Shown here in pieces: positions 42,284-50,943 of a stretch of DNA of 52,841 nucleotides. The translations under genes and the position numbers were made by a program. A model generated the notes under the pieces. The model saw only the letters and a program-made list of their open reading frames with translations. It was not told where the DNA came from and did no database searches. The stretch is taken from NCBI GenBank assembly GCA_022564545.1, contig JADFLG010000004.1:1-52841 (forward strand), given 5' to 3'. This DNA comes from Chloroflexota bacterium. GTDB taxonomy: Bacteria > Chloroflexota > Dehalococcoidia > Lucifugimonadales > Lucifugimonadaceae. Position 1 is the stretch's first letter; each line of letters opens with the position of its first letter.

Positions 42284-43189
42284 TTGCCAGACATTGATCG
42301 CACGATATTTCACTCGGGTCTGGGCGAACCCGAGGGACCTGTACTTCTGGGCGACGGAAGCTGGGCTGTAGTCGAGATGAGCCCGGAAACCGGGCAGGTG
42401 TCAGTCATCTCACCCGACGGTTCCAGCAAGCGTATCGTGGCTAAGACCGGTCGTCCCAACGGCATGGTCCAGGACTCAGAGGGAGCGCTGTGGGTAGCCG
42501 AATCTGTAAACCCGCCGTCGCTGCTGAAAGTCGAACTTGACGGCTCATCCGAGGTAGTCCTCACCGAGGGCGATGGCGCCGAATTTCTGTTTCCGAACGA
42601 CCTTGCGTTTGGCCCGGACGGTGCGTTGTATATGACCGATTCAGGCGTTCGACAGCCTGTGTTCCGGGATTTACCGGTGGCCGAGCGAGTGGTCTACCCG
42701 TTCGAAGGGAAGGTGTTTCGCATCGACCTGACAAGCATGTCGGTGACCATACTCGACGACGACCTTGGATTTGCGAACGGACTGGCATTCGGAAAGGACA
42801 GGGCCCTGTACGTGACAACAACCGCAAACGGCCTGCTCTACCGGTACGAATGGAACGGCGACCGCACCCCGGGTTCCCCACTTGGCCCCGGAACAGAGTT
42901 CGCCGATCTGGTCGATCGCACCCAAACAGCTGGTTTCACGGGTGGTGACGGCCTGGCTGTTGCGGCAAACGGACACCTGTTCTGCTCGGTAGTAGGGCAG
43001 GGCGATGTAACCGTGATCGATGCGAGCGGCGTGGTGGTCCGGCGAATTCCGGTTGGTGGAATCCAGCCCACGAATGTTGCGTTCGGCCGGGCAGGGACCG
43101 GTGACATTTACGTCACGGTCAAAGACGCCGGAACGCTCGAACGCTACCACGTCGGCGTCGATGGCCTGCCGCTACTGCCGTCCGCATAG
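42284..43189 (+). CDS. SMP-30/gluconolactonase family protein 3
   Basis: This 301-residue beta-propeller has EPEGPVLLGDGSWAVVEM, RPNGMVQDSEGALWVAES, FPNDLAFGPDGALYMTDSG and FANGLAFGKDRALYVTTT carrying the family's E, N, N and D positions. TTG 42284 follows TGGAG and matches where the family starts; the open frame to 42155 has a non-coding look. It is more distant from the two tandem paralogs at 28961-30924. A sugar or aldonic lactone is the likely substrate. Confidence 0.8.
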   Translation: MPDIDRTIFHSGLGEPEGPVLLGDGSWAVVEMSPETGQVSVISPDGSSKRIVAKTGRPNGMVQDSEGALWVAESVNPPSLLKVELDGSSEVVLTEGDGAEFLFPNDLAFGPDGALYMTDSGVRQPVFRDLPVAERVVYPFEGKVFRIDLTSMSVTILDDDLGFANGLAFGKDRALYVTTTANGLLYRYEWNGDRTPGSPLGPGTEFADLVDRTQTAGFTGGDGLAVAANGHLFCSVVGQGDVTVIDASGVVVRRIPVGGIQPTNVAFGRAGTGDIYVTVKDAGTLERYHVGVDGLPLLPSA

Positions 43190-43218
43190 GCCGTTCGTGC
43201 ACAGGCCATCCCGGCGAT

Positions 43219-43833
43219 TCAGGATTTTGGATCCACAGGTTCGGAATCAGAGTAGGCGTCTGCCGATTCGCCCGATTCCCCCAGTCCGGTTATGAACAGG
43301 TTCAGGGCGGCGGCGGCGGAGTCCGGGTTGTCCTTCGCCGGAAAATCACCACAGTCCTCCGGTTCAATCAGCATCGAATGCGGGAGCGCCTCGCGCAGCC
43401 GCACGGCATCTTCGTGGCTTTGCAGTTTGCTCTGGCGACCACGCAGAATTAGCGTCGAGACCGCATGCATGGTACCGATGAGGTCGGCGGGAACCACGCC
43501 ATCGCAAATGGCGAGCGCAGTGACGGCCCCCGGAGCAAGGTTCACGACCTGGCTGACCCATGCGGCCGCGGCGTCGCCCTGCGATAGCAACAATACCGGC
43601 TCACCAAGCTCCCAGATGAGCAGCACCAGCTCAAGTGCAGACGACACACCGGCCAGGACGGGAGCGCGCGAAGCCACCAATCGCGATGCGAAATCGCTCC
43701 AGTCTTCCGCTGAAGTTCCTGGACCGACGATAATGATCGGCTGGGCGGCGTCGGAGCCCGGCCACGCGTCAACGCGCACGACAGCGCCGGACTGCAACGT
43801 AACCGAGATGTTTTCGAAATCGACCATTTCCAC
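43219..43833 (-). CDS. Degenerate alpha/beta-hydrolase-like protein
   Basis: This 204-residue protein follows the alpha/beta hydrolase strand order (PIIIVGPGTSAEDWSDFASRLVA like an oxyanion-strand start; PVLLLSQGDAAAAWVSQVV at the elbow; ALAICDGVVP). The nucleophile elbow reads SQGDAA where G-x-S-x-G is expected, so there is no Ser nucleophile. Start GTG 43833, or ATG 43827, is uncertain. It converges with the SMP-30 gene at 43189. Function unknown. Confidence 0.55.
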   Translation of the reverse strand: MEMVDFENISVTLQSGAVVRVDAWPGSDAAQPIIIVGPGTSAEDWSDFASRLVASRAPVLAGVSSALELVLLIWELGEPVLLLSQGDAAAAWVSQVVNLAPGAVTALAICDGVVPADLIGTMHAVSTLILRGRQSKLQSHEDAVRLREALPHSMLIEPEDCGDFPAKDNPDSAAAALNLFITGLGESGESADAYSDSEPVDPKS

Positions 43834-44181
43834 GTTTGTCTATTTTTTACCCAAATTAGCTCGTGCGTCCGTTTTTGCGCAGCACGGGGAGCGTGTGTCC
43901 TGCCGGAGATGGGCACGCCCATTCTTGCGCAGTACCGGGCAGCGTTAGTTTGCCCTGCCTGTGCGCATGTACGAACAAGACTGCGAATGTTATCTGGCCT
44001 TGCCGGTGCGGTACTGGCAATTTATATTCATTTAACCCGGAACAGGGGCCCTGGAACATGCGCGAATCGCGGCCCGCAGGCGGTATATTGGCCTTCGCAG
44101 TGGAATTCAACCGCATCGCTGGCATCGTTTGGGCCGTGTATGTGTGGTGGCCCGAACAACAGTTAAAAAAAAGGATCCGAT
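43834..44181. other. 348-bp divergent region between the hydrolase-like and PLP-enzyme genes
   Basis: It holds two imperfect direct repeats with TTGCGCAG core (about 43874-43895 and 43925-43947), a possible promoter for the + strand gene, and an A8 run before the ribosome-binding site AAGGAT (44171-44176). No gene is supported. Confidence 0.5.
44000..44028 (+). promoter_or_regulatory. Possible sigma70 promoter for the PLP-enzyme gene
   Basis: TTGCCG (44000-44005), a 17-nt spacer and TATATT (44023-44028; 5/6 to TATAAT) lie about 155 nt before the start codon. Confidence 0.35.
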
Positions 44182-45327
44182 GTGACTACCGAAAACTGGG
44201 GAGCGATCTACAAGGAAATGGGTGCCACGCCGGTGATCAACGCGACCGGCAGCGTCACCCTGCTCGGCGGCTCAACGCCAGTCGCCGAAGTTAAGGAGGC
44301 CATGGACGCTGCCGACTCGGCGTTCATCCCGCTGATCGAACTGGAACAGGTCGCCGGCGACCGGATCGCTGAAATGCTCGGCGTTCCCGCGGCTTACATC
44401 ACTTCGGGCGCCGGTTCTGCCCTGACCTTGATGACCGCTGCGTTCATGGCCGGGACGGACGATGACAAGATCGAGCAACTGCCCGACACGACCGGGATGC
44501 CGAACGAAATGCTGATCCAGACCCGGCAGCGCTACTGGTACGACCGCTGCCTGGAGTTGGCCGGGGCAAAGCTGGTCGAGTTCGGCGATGAAAACGGTAC
44601 CACCGAGGACGACCTGCGGAACGCAATCTCCGACCGGACCGCCGGGGTCCACTATGTCGTGTACGAGCAGATGCCCGCCGACCCGAACGTGCTGACGCTC
44701 GAGCAGGTCATTGAAATTGCACATGCTGCCGGCAAGCCCGTTTCGGTTGACGCCGCGGGGCAGATTTACCCGCTCGAAAACTTCGGCAAGTACGTCAAAA
44801 TGGGCGCCGATTTTCAGTGCATCGCAGCCAAGTACATGGGCGCACCCCATTCAACTGGATTTGCGCTCGGCACCAAGGAAGTGATCGATGCCATGGGTCA
44901 CCATTCATTCATCGGATATGAAACGCGACGGATCCGCGGCATTGGGCGACCCCACAAGATTGATCGACAGGAGATCGTGGGAGTCGTGGCGGCCGTCCGG
45001 CGATGGATGACATTGAACCACGAGGAACGGCTTGATTTCGCCGAAGGACAATCAGAGGCGATTATCAAGCCGTTGAAGGAGATACCCGGCGTCACCGCCG
45101 AACTGAATACAAACATCAAGGCTCACCAGCCGTTCGGCGTATTCGTTAGCGTCGATCCAGATATTGTCGGGTTCACTAACGACGACCTTGTCGACAAGCT
45201 AAAAGACGGTGAACCTTCGATCTGGACCCGCGTCCAGGACGGCCGGCTCGTGCTTCATGTATTCGGACTCGGTGAAGGCGAGGCTGAACTCGTGGGCAAC
45301 GCCATTGCCGCCGCGGTGAAGGGTTAA
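44182..45327 (+). CDS. SelA/DgaE-like PLP-dependent enzyme (ammonia-lyase/aminotransferase class)
   Basis: This 381-residue fold-type I PLP enzyme is related to selenocysteine synthase SelA and D-glucosaminate-6-phosphate ammonia-lyase. It has the family start PVINATGSVTLLGGSTP, ITSGAGSALTL, VSVDAAGQIYP (D190) and the PLP lysine K217 in CIAAKYMGAPHSTGF. GTG 44182 follows AAGGAT. No tRNA-Sec or selD is near, so a sugar-amino-acid ammonia-lyase is likelier. It precedes a 6PGDH-like dehydrogenase by 64 nt. Confidence 0.75.
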   Translation: MTTENWGAIYKEMGATPVINATGSVTLLGGSTPVAEVKEAMDAADSAFIPLIELEQVAGDRIAEMLGVPAAYITSGAGSALTLMTAAFMAGTDDDKIEQLPDTTGMPNEMLIQTRQRYWYDRCLELAGAKLVEFGDENGTTEDDLRNAISDRTAGVHYVVYEQMPADPNVLTLEQVIEIAHAAGKPVSVDAAGQIYPLENFGKYVKMGADFQCIAAKYMGAPHSTGFALGTKEVIDAMGHHSFIGYETRRIRGIGRPHKIDRQEIVGVVAAVRRWMTLNHEERLDFAEGQSEAIIKPLKEIPGVTAELNTNIKAHQPFGVFVSVDPDIVGFTNDDLVDKLKDGEPSIWTRVQDGRLVLHVFGLGEGEAELVGNAIAAAVKG

Positions 45328-45391
45328 CGAGCGGTCGCTTTAGCGACATTGAAAATCGCCCGGTCGACGCACAAGACGAGGAGGGCATCCC

Positions 45392-46273
45392 ATGGCAGTT
45401 AAAACCGTCGGAATCATGAGTCCCGGCGATATGGGCAGTGGTGTTGGCGGGGTCTTAAAGCGAAACGGGCTCACAGTGCTTACGGCGCTCGACGGTCGCA
45501 GCGAAGACACAAGGGAACGTGCTACCGAGCAGGGGATCGAAGACGTGGGTTCGCTTGATGACCTTGTGAAAGCAAGCGACCTGATCCTGTCGATTCTCGT
45601 GCCATCCGAAGCTCGCTCATTCGCGCAAGACGTCGCTGAAGCAATAGTGAGGACCGACGCGGACGTCGCAGTTGCCGATTGCAACGCGATCTCGCCCGCT
45701 ACCGGCATCAAGATTGACGAAATTATTACCGCCGCAGGTGGCAGGTTCATTGATGCAGGGATAATTGGCGGCTCGCCCAGGACCGGAGCCGTACCAAGGA
45801 TTTACGCTTCGGGCGAACATGCGTCGGTCCTTGCTGAACTCGATGGCAAAGGGATCAAAGTCCCGGTACTGAACGGTCCTGTGGGCCGTGCTTCGGGACT
45901 CAAGATGTGCTACGCGGCGATTACCAAGGGAACTGCTGCGCTATACGCGTCGACCCTGATGACCGCGAAATCACTTGGTCTCTATGAAGACCTGATCCGG
46001 GAAATGCAGGGCAGCCAGGCATCGACCCTGGCCGCGATGGATGGGGTGAAGTCGATCTCGGCACGGGCTTTCCGGTGGATTGGCGAAATGGAGGAGATCG
46101 CCGCCACGTTCGAGGACGCAGGTGCTACGCCAAAAATTCACCTGGGCGCCGCCGAAACGTTTCAGCAGATCGCCGACTCGTCGATAGGACACGAAAGGGT
46201 GGGTACGGTCGACCGGGACCGGACACTCGAGCAAACGATCGAGCAGCTCCTGGTCCCGGCGAAGCCCGGGTAG
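45392..46273 (+). CDS. 6PGDH/3-hydroxyisobutyrate dehydrogenase-like NAD(P) oxidoreductase (DUF1932 C-terminus)
   Basis: This 293-residue beta-hydroxyacid dehydrogenase-like protein has the Rossmann start TVGIMSPGDMGSGVG, then LSILVPSEA and FIDAGIIGGSPR. The active-site helix is RASGLKMCYAAITKGTAAL, where the Lys matches the catalytic one of the family. The C-terminal half looks like DUF1932. AGGAGGGCATCCC precedes ATG 45392. It is paired with the PLP enzyme, so it may reduce or oxidise the same hydroxy-acid pathway intermediate. Confidence 0.8.
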   Translation: MAVKTVGIMSPGDMGSGVGGVLKRNGLTVLTALDGRSEDTRERATEQGIEDVGSLDDLVKASDLILSILVPSEARSFAQDVAEAIVRTDADVAVADCNAISPATGIKIDEIITAAGGRFIDAGIIGGSPRTGAVPRIYASGEHASVLAELDGKGIKVPVLNGPVGRASGLKMCYAAITKGTAALYASTLMTAKSLGLYEDLIREMQGSQASTLAAMDGVKSISARAFRWIGEMEEIAATFEDAGATPKIHLGAAETFQQIADSSIGHERVGTVDRDRTLEQTIEQLLVPAKPG

Positions 46274-46297
46274 CGCCAGAACCGAAAATAACTGGCG
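46274..46297. terminator. Short hairpin between convergent stop codons
   Basis: CGCCAG (46274-46279) and CTGGCG (46292-46297) form a 6-bp stem with a 12-nt AA-rich loop. It fills the whole 24-bp gap between the dehydrogenase and Mrp genes. No T-tract; at best a weak bidirectional terminator. Confidence 0.35.
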
Positions 46298-47116
46298 TCA
46301 GTCTGCCTTCTCAGCAGCGATGCGGGCCTTCAGTTTCTCGGTGATTCCGGCGTATTCAGCGGCGATTTCATCCGACTCAAGCGATGCGGGGCGCTTCGAG
46401 TTGTTGTAATCCGCTCGCATCTCGATGGTGCCCAGAAACGGGAGGTCCATCTCCTCGGCCAGTGCCTGACCGCCGCCCGTGCCGAACATGCCACCCGAAA
46501 AGTTCTCGATCACGCCGAAGACTTTCAGGTTCATCTTCTTGATCATGTTGATCGAGCGTTTCGCGTCGAGCACGGCGAGTTCCTGGGGCGTCGATACGAC
46601 TACGAACCCATCGAGGTTAAGGGTTTGCATGACCGTCAGTGGTGCGTCCGAGGTCCCGGGCGGCAGGTCGACGATCATGTAGTCCGGGTTGCCCCACTCG
46701 GTCGTCTGCAGGAACTGGTTGATGGCGTTGTGGATCATCGGGCCGCGCCAGATGATCGCCTCATCTTCATTTTCCTGGAAGAACGCCATCGACATGACCT
46801 TCACGCCGAAGCGCGACGGCGGGATCAGCTTTTTGCCGTCCTGCACCGGCCCTTCGGTGACTCTCAGCACACGTGCGACGTTGGGGCAGTCGATGTCGCA
46901 ATCGAACAGGGCAACGTTGTTGCCCTGCGCAGCAAGTGTGACCGCGAGGTTCGTTGCGACCGTCGTCTTCCCGACCCCGCCTTTTCCTGAGTAGACGCCG
47001 ATGCGGGTGCCGATTCCCTCAAGCGATTCCGTTACGCGGCGTCGCTCCTGGAAATTCTTGCGGACCTGCGCCAGCCGGGTCTCTTCCTGGGGGGTCAGTT
47101 TTCTGGGTGTAGTCAT
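46298..47116 (-). CDS. Mrp/NBP35-type P-loop ATPase without the CxxC cluster motif
   Basis: This 272-residue iron-sulfur carrier-type ATPase has the deviant Walker A GKGGVGKTT (44-52), IVDLPPGTSDAPLTVMQ (148-164) and STPQELAVLDAKRS. The conserved CPxC pair that bridges the cluster at the dimer interface is missing: GVIENFSGGMFGTGGG (201-216) stands where N-M-x-x-F-x-C-P-x-C normally occurs. Cysteines C73 and C77 (FDCDIDCPN) lie in another place. The DUF59 protein upstream is a typical fusion partner or neighbour. It may load clusters in another way or act on something else. Confidence 0.85.
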   Translation of the reverse strand: MTTPRKLTPQEETRLAQVRKNFQERRRVTESLEGIGTRIGVYSGKGGVGKTTVATNLAVTLAAQGNNVALFDCDIDCPNVARVLRVTEGPVQDGKKLIPPSRFGVKVMSMAFFQENEDEAIIWRGPMIHNAINQFLQTTEWGNPDYMIVDLPPGTSDAPLTVMQTLNLDGFVVVSTPQELAVLDAKRSINMIKKMNLKVFGVIENFSGGMFGTGGGQALAEEMDLPFLGTIEMRADYNNSKRPASLESDEIAAEYAGITEKLKARIAAEKAD

Positions 47117-47201
47117 GGGCTAGTTCCCCGAACGCGGCAGACCGCCAGTACGCAGGGCCGGTACCTGGGAGAATGCAAGAGAGCAAATTCGTGGGCGTAG
47201 G

Positions 47202-47516
47202 TCAGTCGATGCCGAGCAGGCGCTTGCCGTCCTCGGTGATCATGTCAGGGGTCCAGGGCGGGTCGAACACCATATCGACCTGAACATCTTCGACATCGTC
47301 GATCTCGGCGATGCGCCATTCGGCCTGCTGCGCAATGTAATCCCCCATTCCGCAGCCGGGGGCGGTCAGAGTCATTTCAACGTGAACGTCCCCGTCGGCG
47401 ACCTCGACCGTGTAGACCAAACCGAGGTCAACGACGTTTACTGGAATTTCCGGGTCGTAAACATCTTTCAGCGCCTCGATAACCATCTCTTGTCCGAGCA
47501 CTTGAGTGTCGACCAT
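47202..47516 (-). CDS. MIP18/DUF59 family protein (SufT/PaaD-like)
   Basis: This 104-residue protein has the family pattern [21 protein letters not shown] and [11 protein letters not shown], with the conserved Cys in the PGC segment, ending [11 protein letters not shown]. Such proteins work in iron-sulfur cluster assembly or target maturation. ATG 47516 is preferred (GGAG six nt upstream) to ATG 47522. It lies 85 nt upstream of the Mrp gene, the pair often being fused or co-transcribed. Confidence 0.88.
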   Translation of the reverse strand: MVDTQVLGQEMVIEALKDVYDPEIPVNVVDLGLVYTVEVADGDVHVEMTLTAPGCGMGDYIAQQAEWRIAEIDDVEDVQVDMVFDPPWTPDMITEDGKRLLGID

Positions 47517-47707
47517 CACCATCTCCGTAAACCCGGGGAGTTTGTGGGCTTCCCGGTCATTGTTATTTGCTTCGAGATCAATTCAGAGTAATTTCGAAGT
47601 CATGTTAAGTCTACCAGAGAGGTAAGGAATTGCCGACGTTTTCAATGACGCGGATATCGTCGACGCCAACTTTGCCGCCTAACGAACAACCGCTGCGGGA
47701 ACCACGG

Positions 47708-48232
47708 CTAGGAATCATTCCCAGACGGACCATCGCGACGGACTTTTTCAACGGTCTTGAACGCATCACGTAATTCATCGAGCCAGCCCTTCTCGTTTTT
47801 ACGCACGAACCGCACGCACCACGCAAGGGCTTCGCTGCGTGAGTTCGCAACGCCCGCGTTTACCAGCGTGTCGAGCACTCCCCGTTCGGCAATGCGGAGC
47901 CGTGTCATTGCCGGCACGGTTACGTGGGTGAACAGATAGGTGTCTTCTCCTGCCTGGACGCCCCACGATACCTTCCGCTCGAACAGCTCCTGGGCCTCTT
48001 CTGCGACCGACATCCTTGATTGCCGGGTCCCCCTGCGGAATCGACGTGCAATGCGCTTGATGGCGATTTCTTTATCGTCAGGGTCGTCGGGAAGTTCCTC
48101 GTCTGCCGTGGAAACCCTGACTACCGCCAGTATTTCATCGTCATCCGCGGTTATCTCGATCCCCTCAGAACCCCACTCATCGTCTATGTGGGCGTTAAAC
48201 CACTTCTGGATTGCTGCTATGTCTGCGCTCAT
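47708..48232 (-). CDS. Hypothetical 174-residue protein with ribbon-helix-helix-like C-terminal part
   Basis: Residues 1-60 are acidic (ITADDDEILAVVRVSTADEELPDDPDD). A basic helix follows (IKRIARRFRRGTRQSRMSVAEEAQELF). The C-terminal third has TRLRIAERGVLDTLVNAGVANSRSEALAWCVRFV, the strand-helix-helix spacing of RHH DNA-binding proteins with the usual SRSEAL turn. No enzyme motif. The first nine-tenths fit one well-behaved coding frame. A DNA-binding regulator or DNA-associated structural protein is possible. Confidence 0.6.
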   Translation of the reverse strand: MSADIAAIQKWFNAHIDDEWGSEGIEITADDDEILAVVRVSTADEELPDDPDDKEIAIKRIARRFRRGTRQSRMSVAEEAQELFERKVSWGVQAGEDTYLFTHVTVPAMTRLRIAERGVLDTLVNAGVANSRSEALAWCVRFVRKNEKGWLDELRDAFKTVEKVRRDGPSGNDS

Positions 48233-48351
48233 GTCGCTGCCTCGCTGTTTGATATTTATTTATTGATTACTTGATTACATAATTACAACATTAATCGGAA
48301 GCGATGGCAACGGCGTGATTTCAGAATGGTTGTGGGCGGGTAGCTGGTGTA

Positions 48352-48532
48352 AATTCCTTCTCCGCGAGGAGACGGGTGCCCACTTGTGGGCGCGGTTGAG
48401 GGGAAAGTTTTCGACAGTGGTGGAGATGCCAACGAATAGTTGCCACCGCTGGGTAACTTTCACCTCACCCGCGCCCCGATTGCATCGGGGCACCCGTCTC
48501 CCGAGGTGGTGGGAGTTTTGAGACAGTTTCTA
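48352..48532. repeat. Dispersed palindromic repeat, complete head-to-head copy
   Basis: Left unit: CCTTCTCCGCGAGGAGACGGGT, tip GCCCACTTGTGGGC (48378-48391), GCGGTTGAGGGGAAAG. Right unit, inverted: CTCACCCGC, tip GCCCCGATTGCATCGGGGC (48473-48491), CACCCGTCTCCCGAGG. It ends TTTTGAGACAGTTTCT, running into the uvrB stop codon. Best preserved copy in the window. Confidence 0.8.
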
Positions 48533-50623
48533 GTCGGCGCTGACCAGTTCCTCTGGCACACCATCTTCCCTGGTCGGCGACAGGTCGACGGCCCGATCTG
48601 GCTCGGGGTCAACCGAATCCGAGTCGCCCAGGTCGACCAGGACCTTGCGCAGGTCGACAATCTGGTCACGCAAAAGCGCGGCTTTCTCGAACTCCAACTC
48701 TCTGGCAGCCTTCTTCATCTGCTTCTCAAGGTCTTTCACCAGGCGGACCAGGTCGGCCTTAGGCAGTGCCGCAGGCGTTACATACGGCGTCTTGGCTTCG
48801 GCAACCTGTCTGATACGGGTCGTGATGTCCTTCACTTCTTTGACTATGGAAGTTGGAGTTATCGAATTCGCATCGTTGTGCGCAGACTGAATTACCCGGC
48901 GGCGGTTGGTCTCGTCAATGGCAATGCGCATCGAATCGGTGATTCGGTCGGCGTACATCACTACCTTGCCCTCAACGTGCCGGGCGGCCCGGCCGACGGT
49001 CTGGATGAGCGACGTGCTCGACCGCAGGTAGCCCTCCTTGTCGGCGTCAAGGATTGCCACCAGCGACACCTCGGGGAGGTCAAGGCCCTCTCGCAGCAGG
49101 TTGATCCCGACCACAACGTCGTAAACGCCGAGACGGAGGTCCCGAAGTATCTCGACACGCTCCAGCGTCAGGATCTCCGAGTGCAGGTAATGCACCCGCA
49201 CACCCAGTTCCCTCAGGTAGTCCGAAAGTTCCTCAGCCATCCGTTTTGTCAGCGTGGTTACGAGCACCCGCTCGTTTCTCGCCGTCGTCGCCTGGATGCG
49301 CTCCAGCAGGTCGTCGATCTGCCCTTCGCTGGGTCGCAGAATAATTTCCGGGTCGATGAGTCCGGTAGGCCGGATGATCTGCTCGGCGCGTCGTTCCTCG
49401 TGCTCTGCCTCATACCCGCCGGGAGTGGCTGAAACGTACACGATCTGGTTGACGCGTTCTTCGAATTCTTCGAACGACAATGGCCGGTTGTCCATGGCAG
49501 ACGGCAGCCTGAACCCGAAATCCACAAGCGTGGTCTTGCGCGAAATGTCACCCTTGTACATTGCACGGATCTGCGGGAGGGTGATGTGCGATTCGTCGAT
49601 GAAGACCAGGAAGTCGTCCGGGAAGTAATCCAGGAGCGTCCACGGCGCCGAACCCGGTGGGCGTCTTCCGAGCGGCCGGGAGTAGTTTTCGACTCCCGGG
49701 CACGAGCCGGTCTCCCGCAGCATTTCCAGGTCGAAGTTGGTCCTCTGCTCGAGACGCTGTGCCTCGAGGAGCTTGCCCAGCGACCTCAACTCGTCGAGCC
49801 TCACACCGAGCTCATCCTCGATGTCCTTCAACGCTTCATTACGCTCGTCCTCTGGCGTGACGAAGTGTTTGCCGGGGAAGATGTCGATATGGTCGAGTTC
49901 GGCCAGCACCTCGCCGGTCAGCGGGTCGAGCTCTATGATCCTCTCGATCTCATCGCCGAAGAACTGCACCCGCACCGCCAGTTCCTCGTAGGCCGGCATG
50001 ATCTCCAGGGTGTCGCCACGGAGGCGGAAGCGGCCACGGACCATCTCCATGTCGTTCCGTTCGTAGTACATGTCGATCAGCCTGCGAACGACCCTGCGCA
50101 ATCCCGGCTCCTCGCCCTTGCGCAGGCTGAGCACCACCGAGCGATATTCCTCGGGAGAACCAAGACCGTATATGCAGGAGACGCTTGCAACGATCAGCGT
50201 GTCCCGGCGGGTGAGCAGTGCGCGTGTGGCGGCGTGGCGGAGCCGGTCGATCTCCTCGTTTACATCCGACTCTTTCTCGATATAAGTGTCGGACTGCGGG
50301 ATGTACGCCTCGGGCTGGTAGTAGTCGTAGTAGCTGACGAAATACTGGACCGAGTTGCGCGGGAAGAAATCCTGGAACTCGGAGGCAAGCTGGGCGGCGA
50401 GCGTCTTGTTGTGGGCAATCACGAGTGTCGGGCGCTGGACCTCCTCGACGATCTTGGCCATCGTGTAGGTCTTGCCCGACCCTGTCACACCGAGCAGGGT
50501 CTGGTGGTGAAGGTCATCTTTCAGCCCGCTTGAAATGGCGCGGATCGCCTCGGGCTGGTCGCCCGTCGGCTCGAAGCCCGCCTCAATTTCAAACTTGCCT
50601 TCCGTACTGGCCACGCTGGTCAT
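48530..50623 (-). CDS. uvrB: Excinuclease ABC subunit B (UvrB)
   Basis: This 697-residue damage-verification helicase of nucleotide excision repair is full length. Walker [15 protein letters not shown], the beta-hairpin [19 protein letters not shown]-box-like VFIDESH and helicase motifs [17 protein letters not shown] and [15 protein letters not shown] are present. The C-terminal UVR domain ([26 protein letters not shown]) binds UvrC. Its stop lies in the end of the repeat element. No other uvr gene is in the window. Confidence 0.98.
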   Translation of the reverse strand: MTSVASTEGKFEIEAGFEPTGDQPEAIRAISSGLKDDLHHQTLLGVTGSGKTYTMAKIVEEVQRPTLVIAHNKTLAAQLASEFQDFFPRNSVQYFVSYYDYYQPEAYIPQSDTYIEKESDVNEEIDRLRHAATRALLTRRDTLIVASVSCIYGLGSPEEYRSVVLSLRKGEEPGLRRVVRRLIDMYYERNDMEMVRGRFRLRGDTLEIMPAYEELAVRVQFFGDEIERIIELDPLTGEVLAELDHIDIFPGKHFVTPEDERNEALKDIEDELGVRLDELRSLGKLLEAQRLEQRTNFDLEMLRETGSCPGVENYSRPLGRRPPGSAPWTLLDYFPDDFLVFIDESHITLPQIRAMYKGDISRKTTLVDFGFRLPSAMDNRPLSFEEFEERVNQIVYVSATPGGYEAEHEERRAEQIIRPTGLIDPEIILRPSEGQIDDLLERIQATTARNERVLVTTLTKRMAEELSDYLRELGVRVHYLHSEILTLERVEILRDLRLGVYDVVVGINLLREGLDLPEVSLVAILDADKEGYLRSSTSLIQTVGRAARHVEGKVVMYADRITDSMRIAIDETNRRRVIQSAHNDANSITPTSIVKEVKDITTRIRQVAEAKTPYVTPAALPKADLVRLVKDLEKQMKKAARELEFEKAALLRDQIVDLRKVLVDLGDSDSVDPEPDRAVDLSPTREDGVPEELVSAD

Positions 50624-50943
50624 ACTCGAATTCTAACCCGCGTGCGGGTTTTGTTTCAGGAGTCGATGACGCTGGCCCTCAACGTTCTCTCGTTCCGAGG
50701 AGTTCGACGACGTGGCAAGCCGCTGCCAACACGAGAAGACATTGCGATTCGGCAACCGCCACGCCTGCCCCGGGGCACCCGTCATCTCGACTGAAGCGGA
50801 GAGATCTGAAGTCGACCTGCTCGGAATCACTTCTCAATATCGAAACCGGAGATTCCTCCGCCCTTCGACGGGCTCAGGATGTACTCCGGTCGGAATGACA
50901 GGCAGCGAGGGCGGGCCGCTTCCGCCTTCGAAAACACAGCGGC
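50624..50943. other. 320-bp intergenic region downstream of DUF402 and upstream of uvrB
   Basis: No gene. It holds a solo partial copy of the second repeat family at 50690-50726 (CGAGGAGTTCGACGACGTGGC). A third small repeat at 50867-50905 reads CCCTTCGACGGGCTCAGGAT, then GGTCGGAATGAC, and is related to the one near 34850. The uvrB promoter should be here; I could not place it. Confidence 0.5.

Noticed and set aside
41920-42297. 125-residue + strand frame upstream of the third SMP-30 gene
   Set aside because: Arg/Pro/Ala-rich with no ribosome-binding site, and overlaps the direct repeats and the true start of the SMP-30 gene.
43863-44294. 143-residue frame running into the PLP-enzyme gene
   Set aside because: Overlaps the promoter region and the start of a gene with clear family motifs; composition looks random.
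44182-45327. Assignment of the PLP enzyme as selenocysteine synthase (selA)
   Set aside because: It is about 80 residues shorter than SelA and lacks selB/selD/selC nearby; a DgaE-like ammonia-lyase is a better fit.
48440-50533. Long + strand open frames opposite uvrB (330 and 315 residues)
   Set aside because: They are antisense shadows of UvrB, a common effect in GC-rich genes; no recognisable protein pattern.
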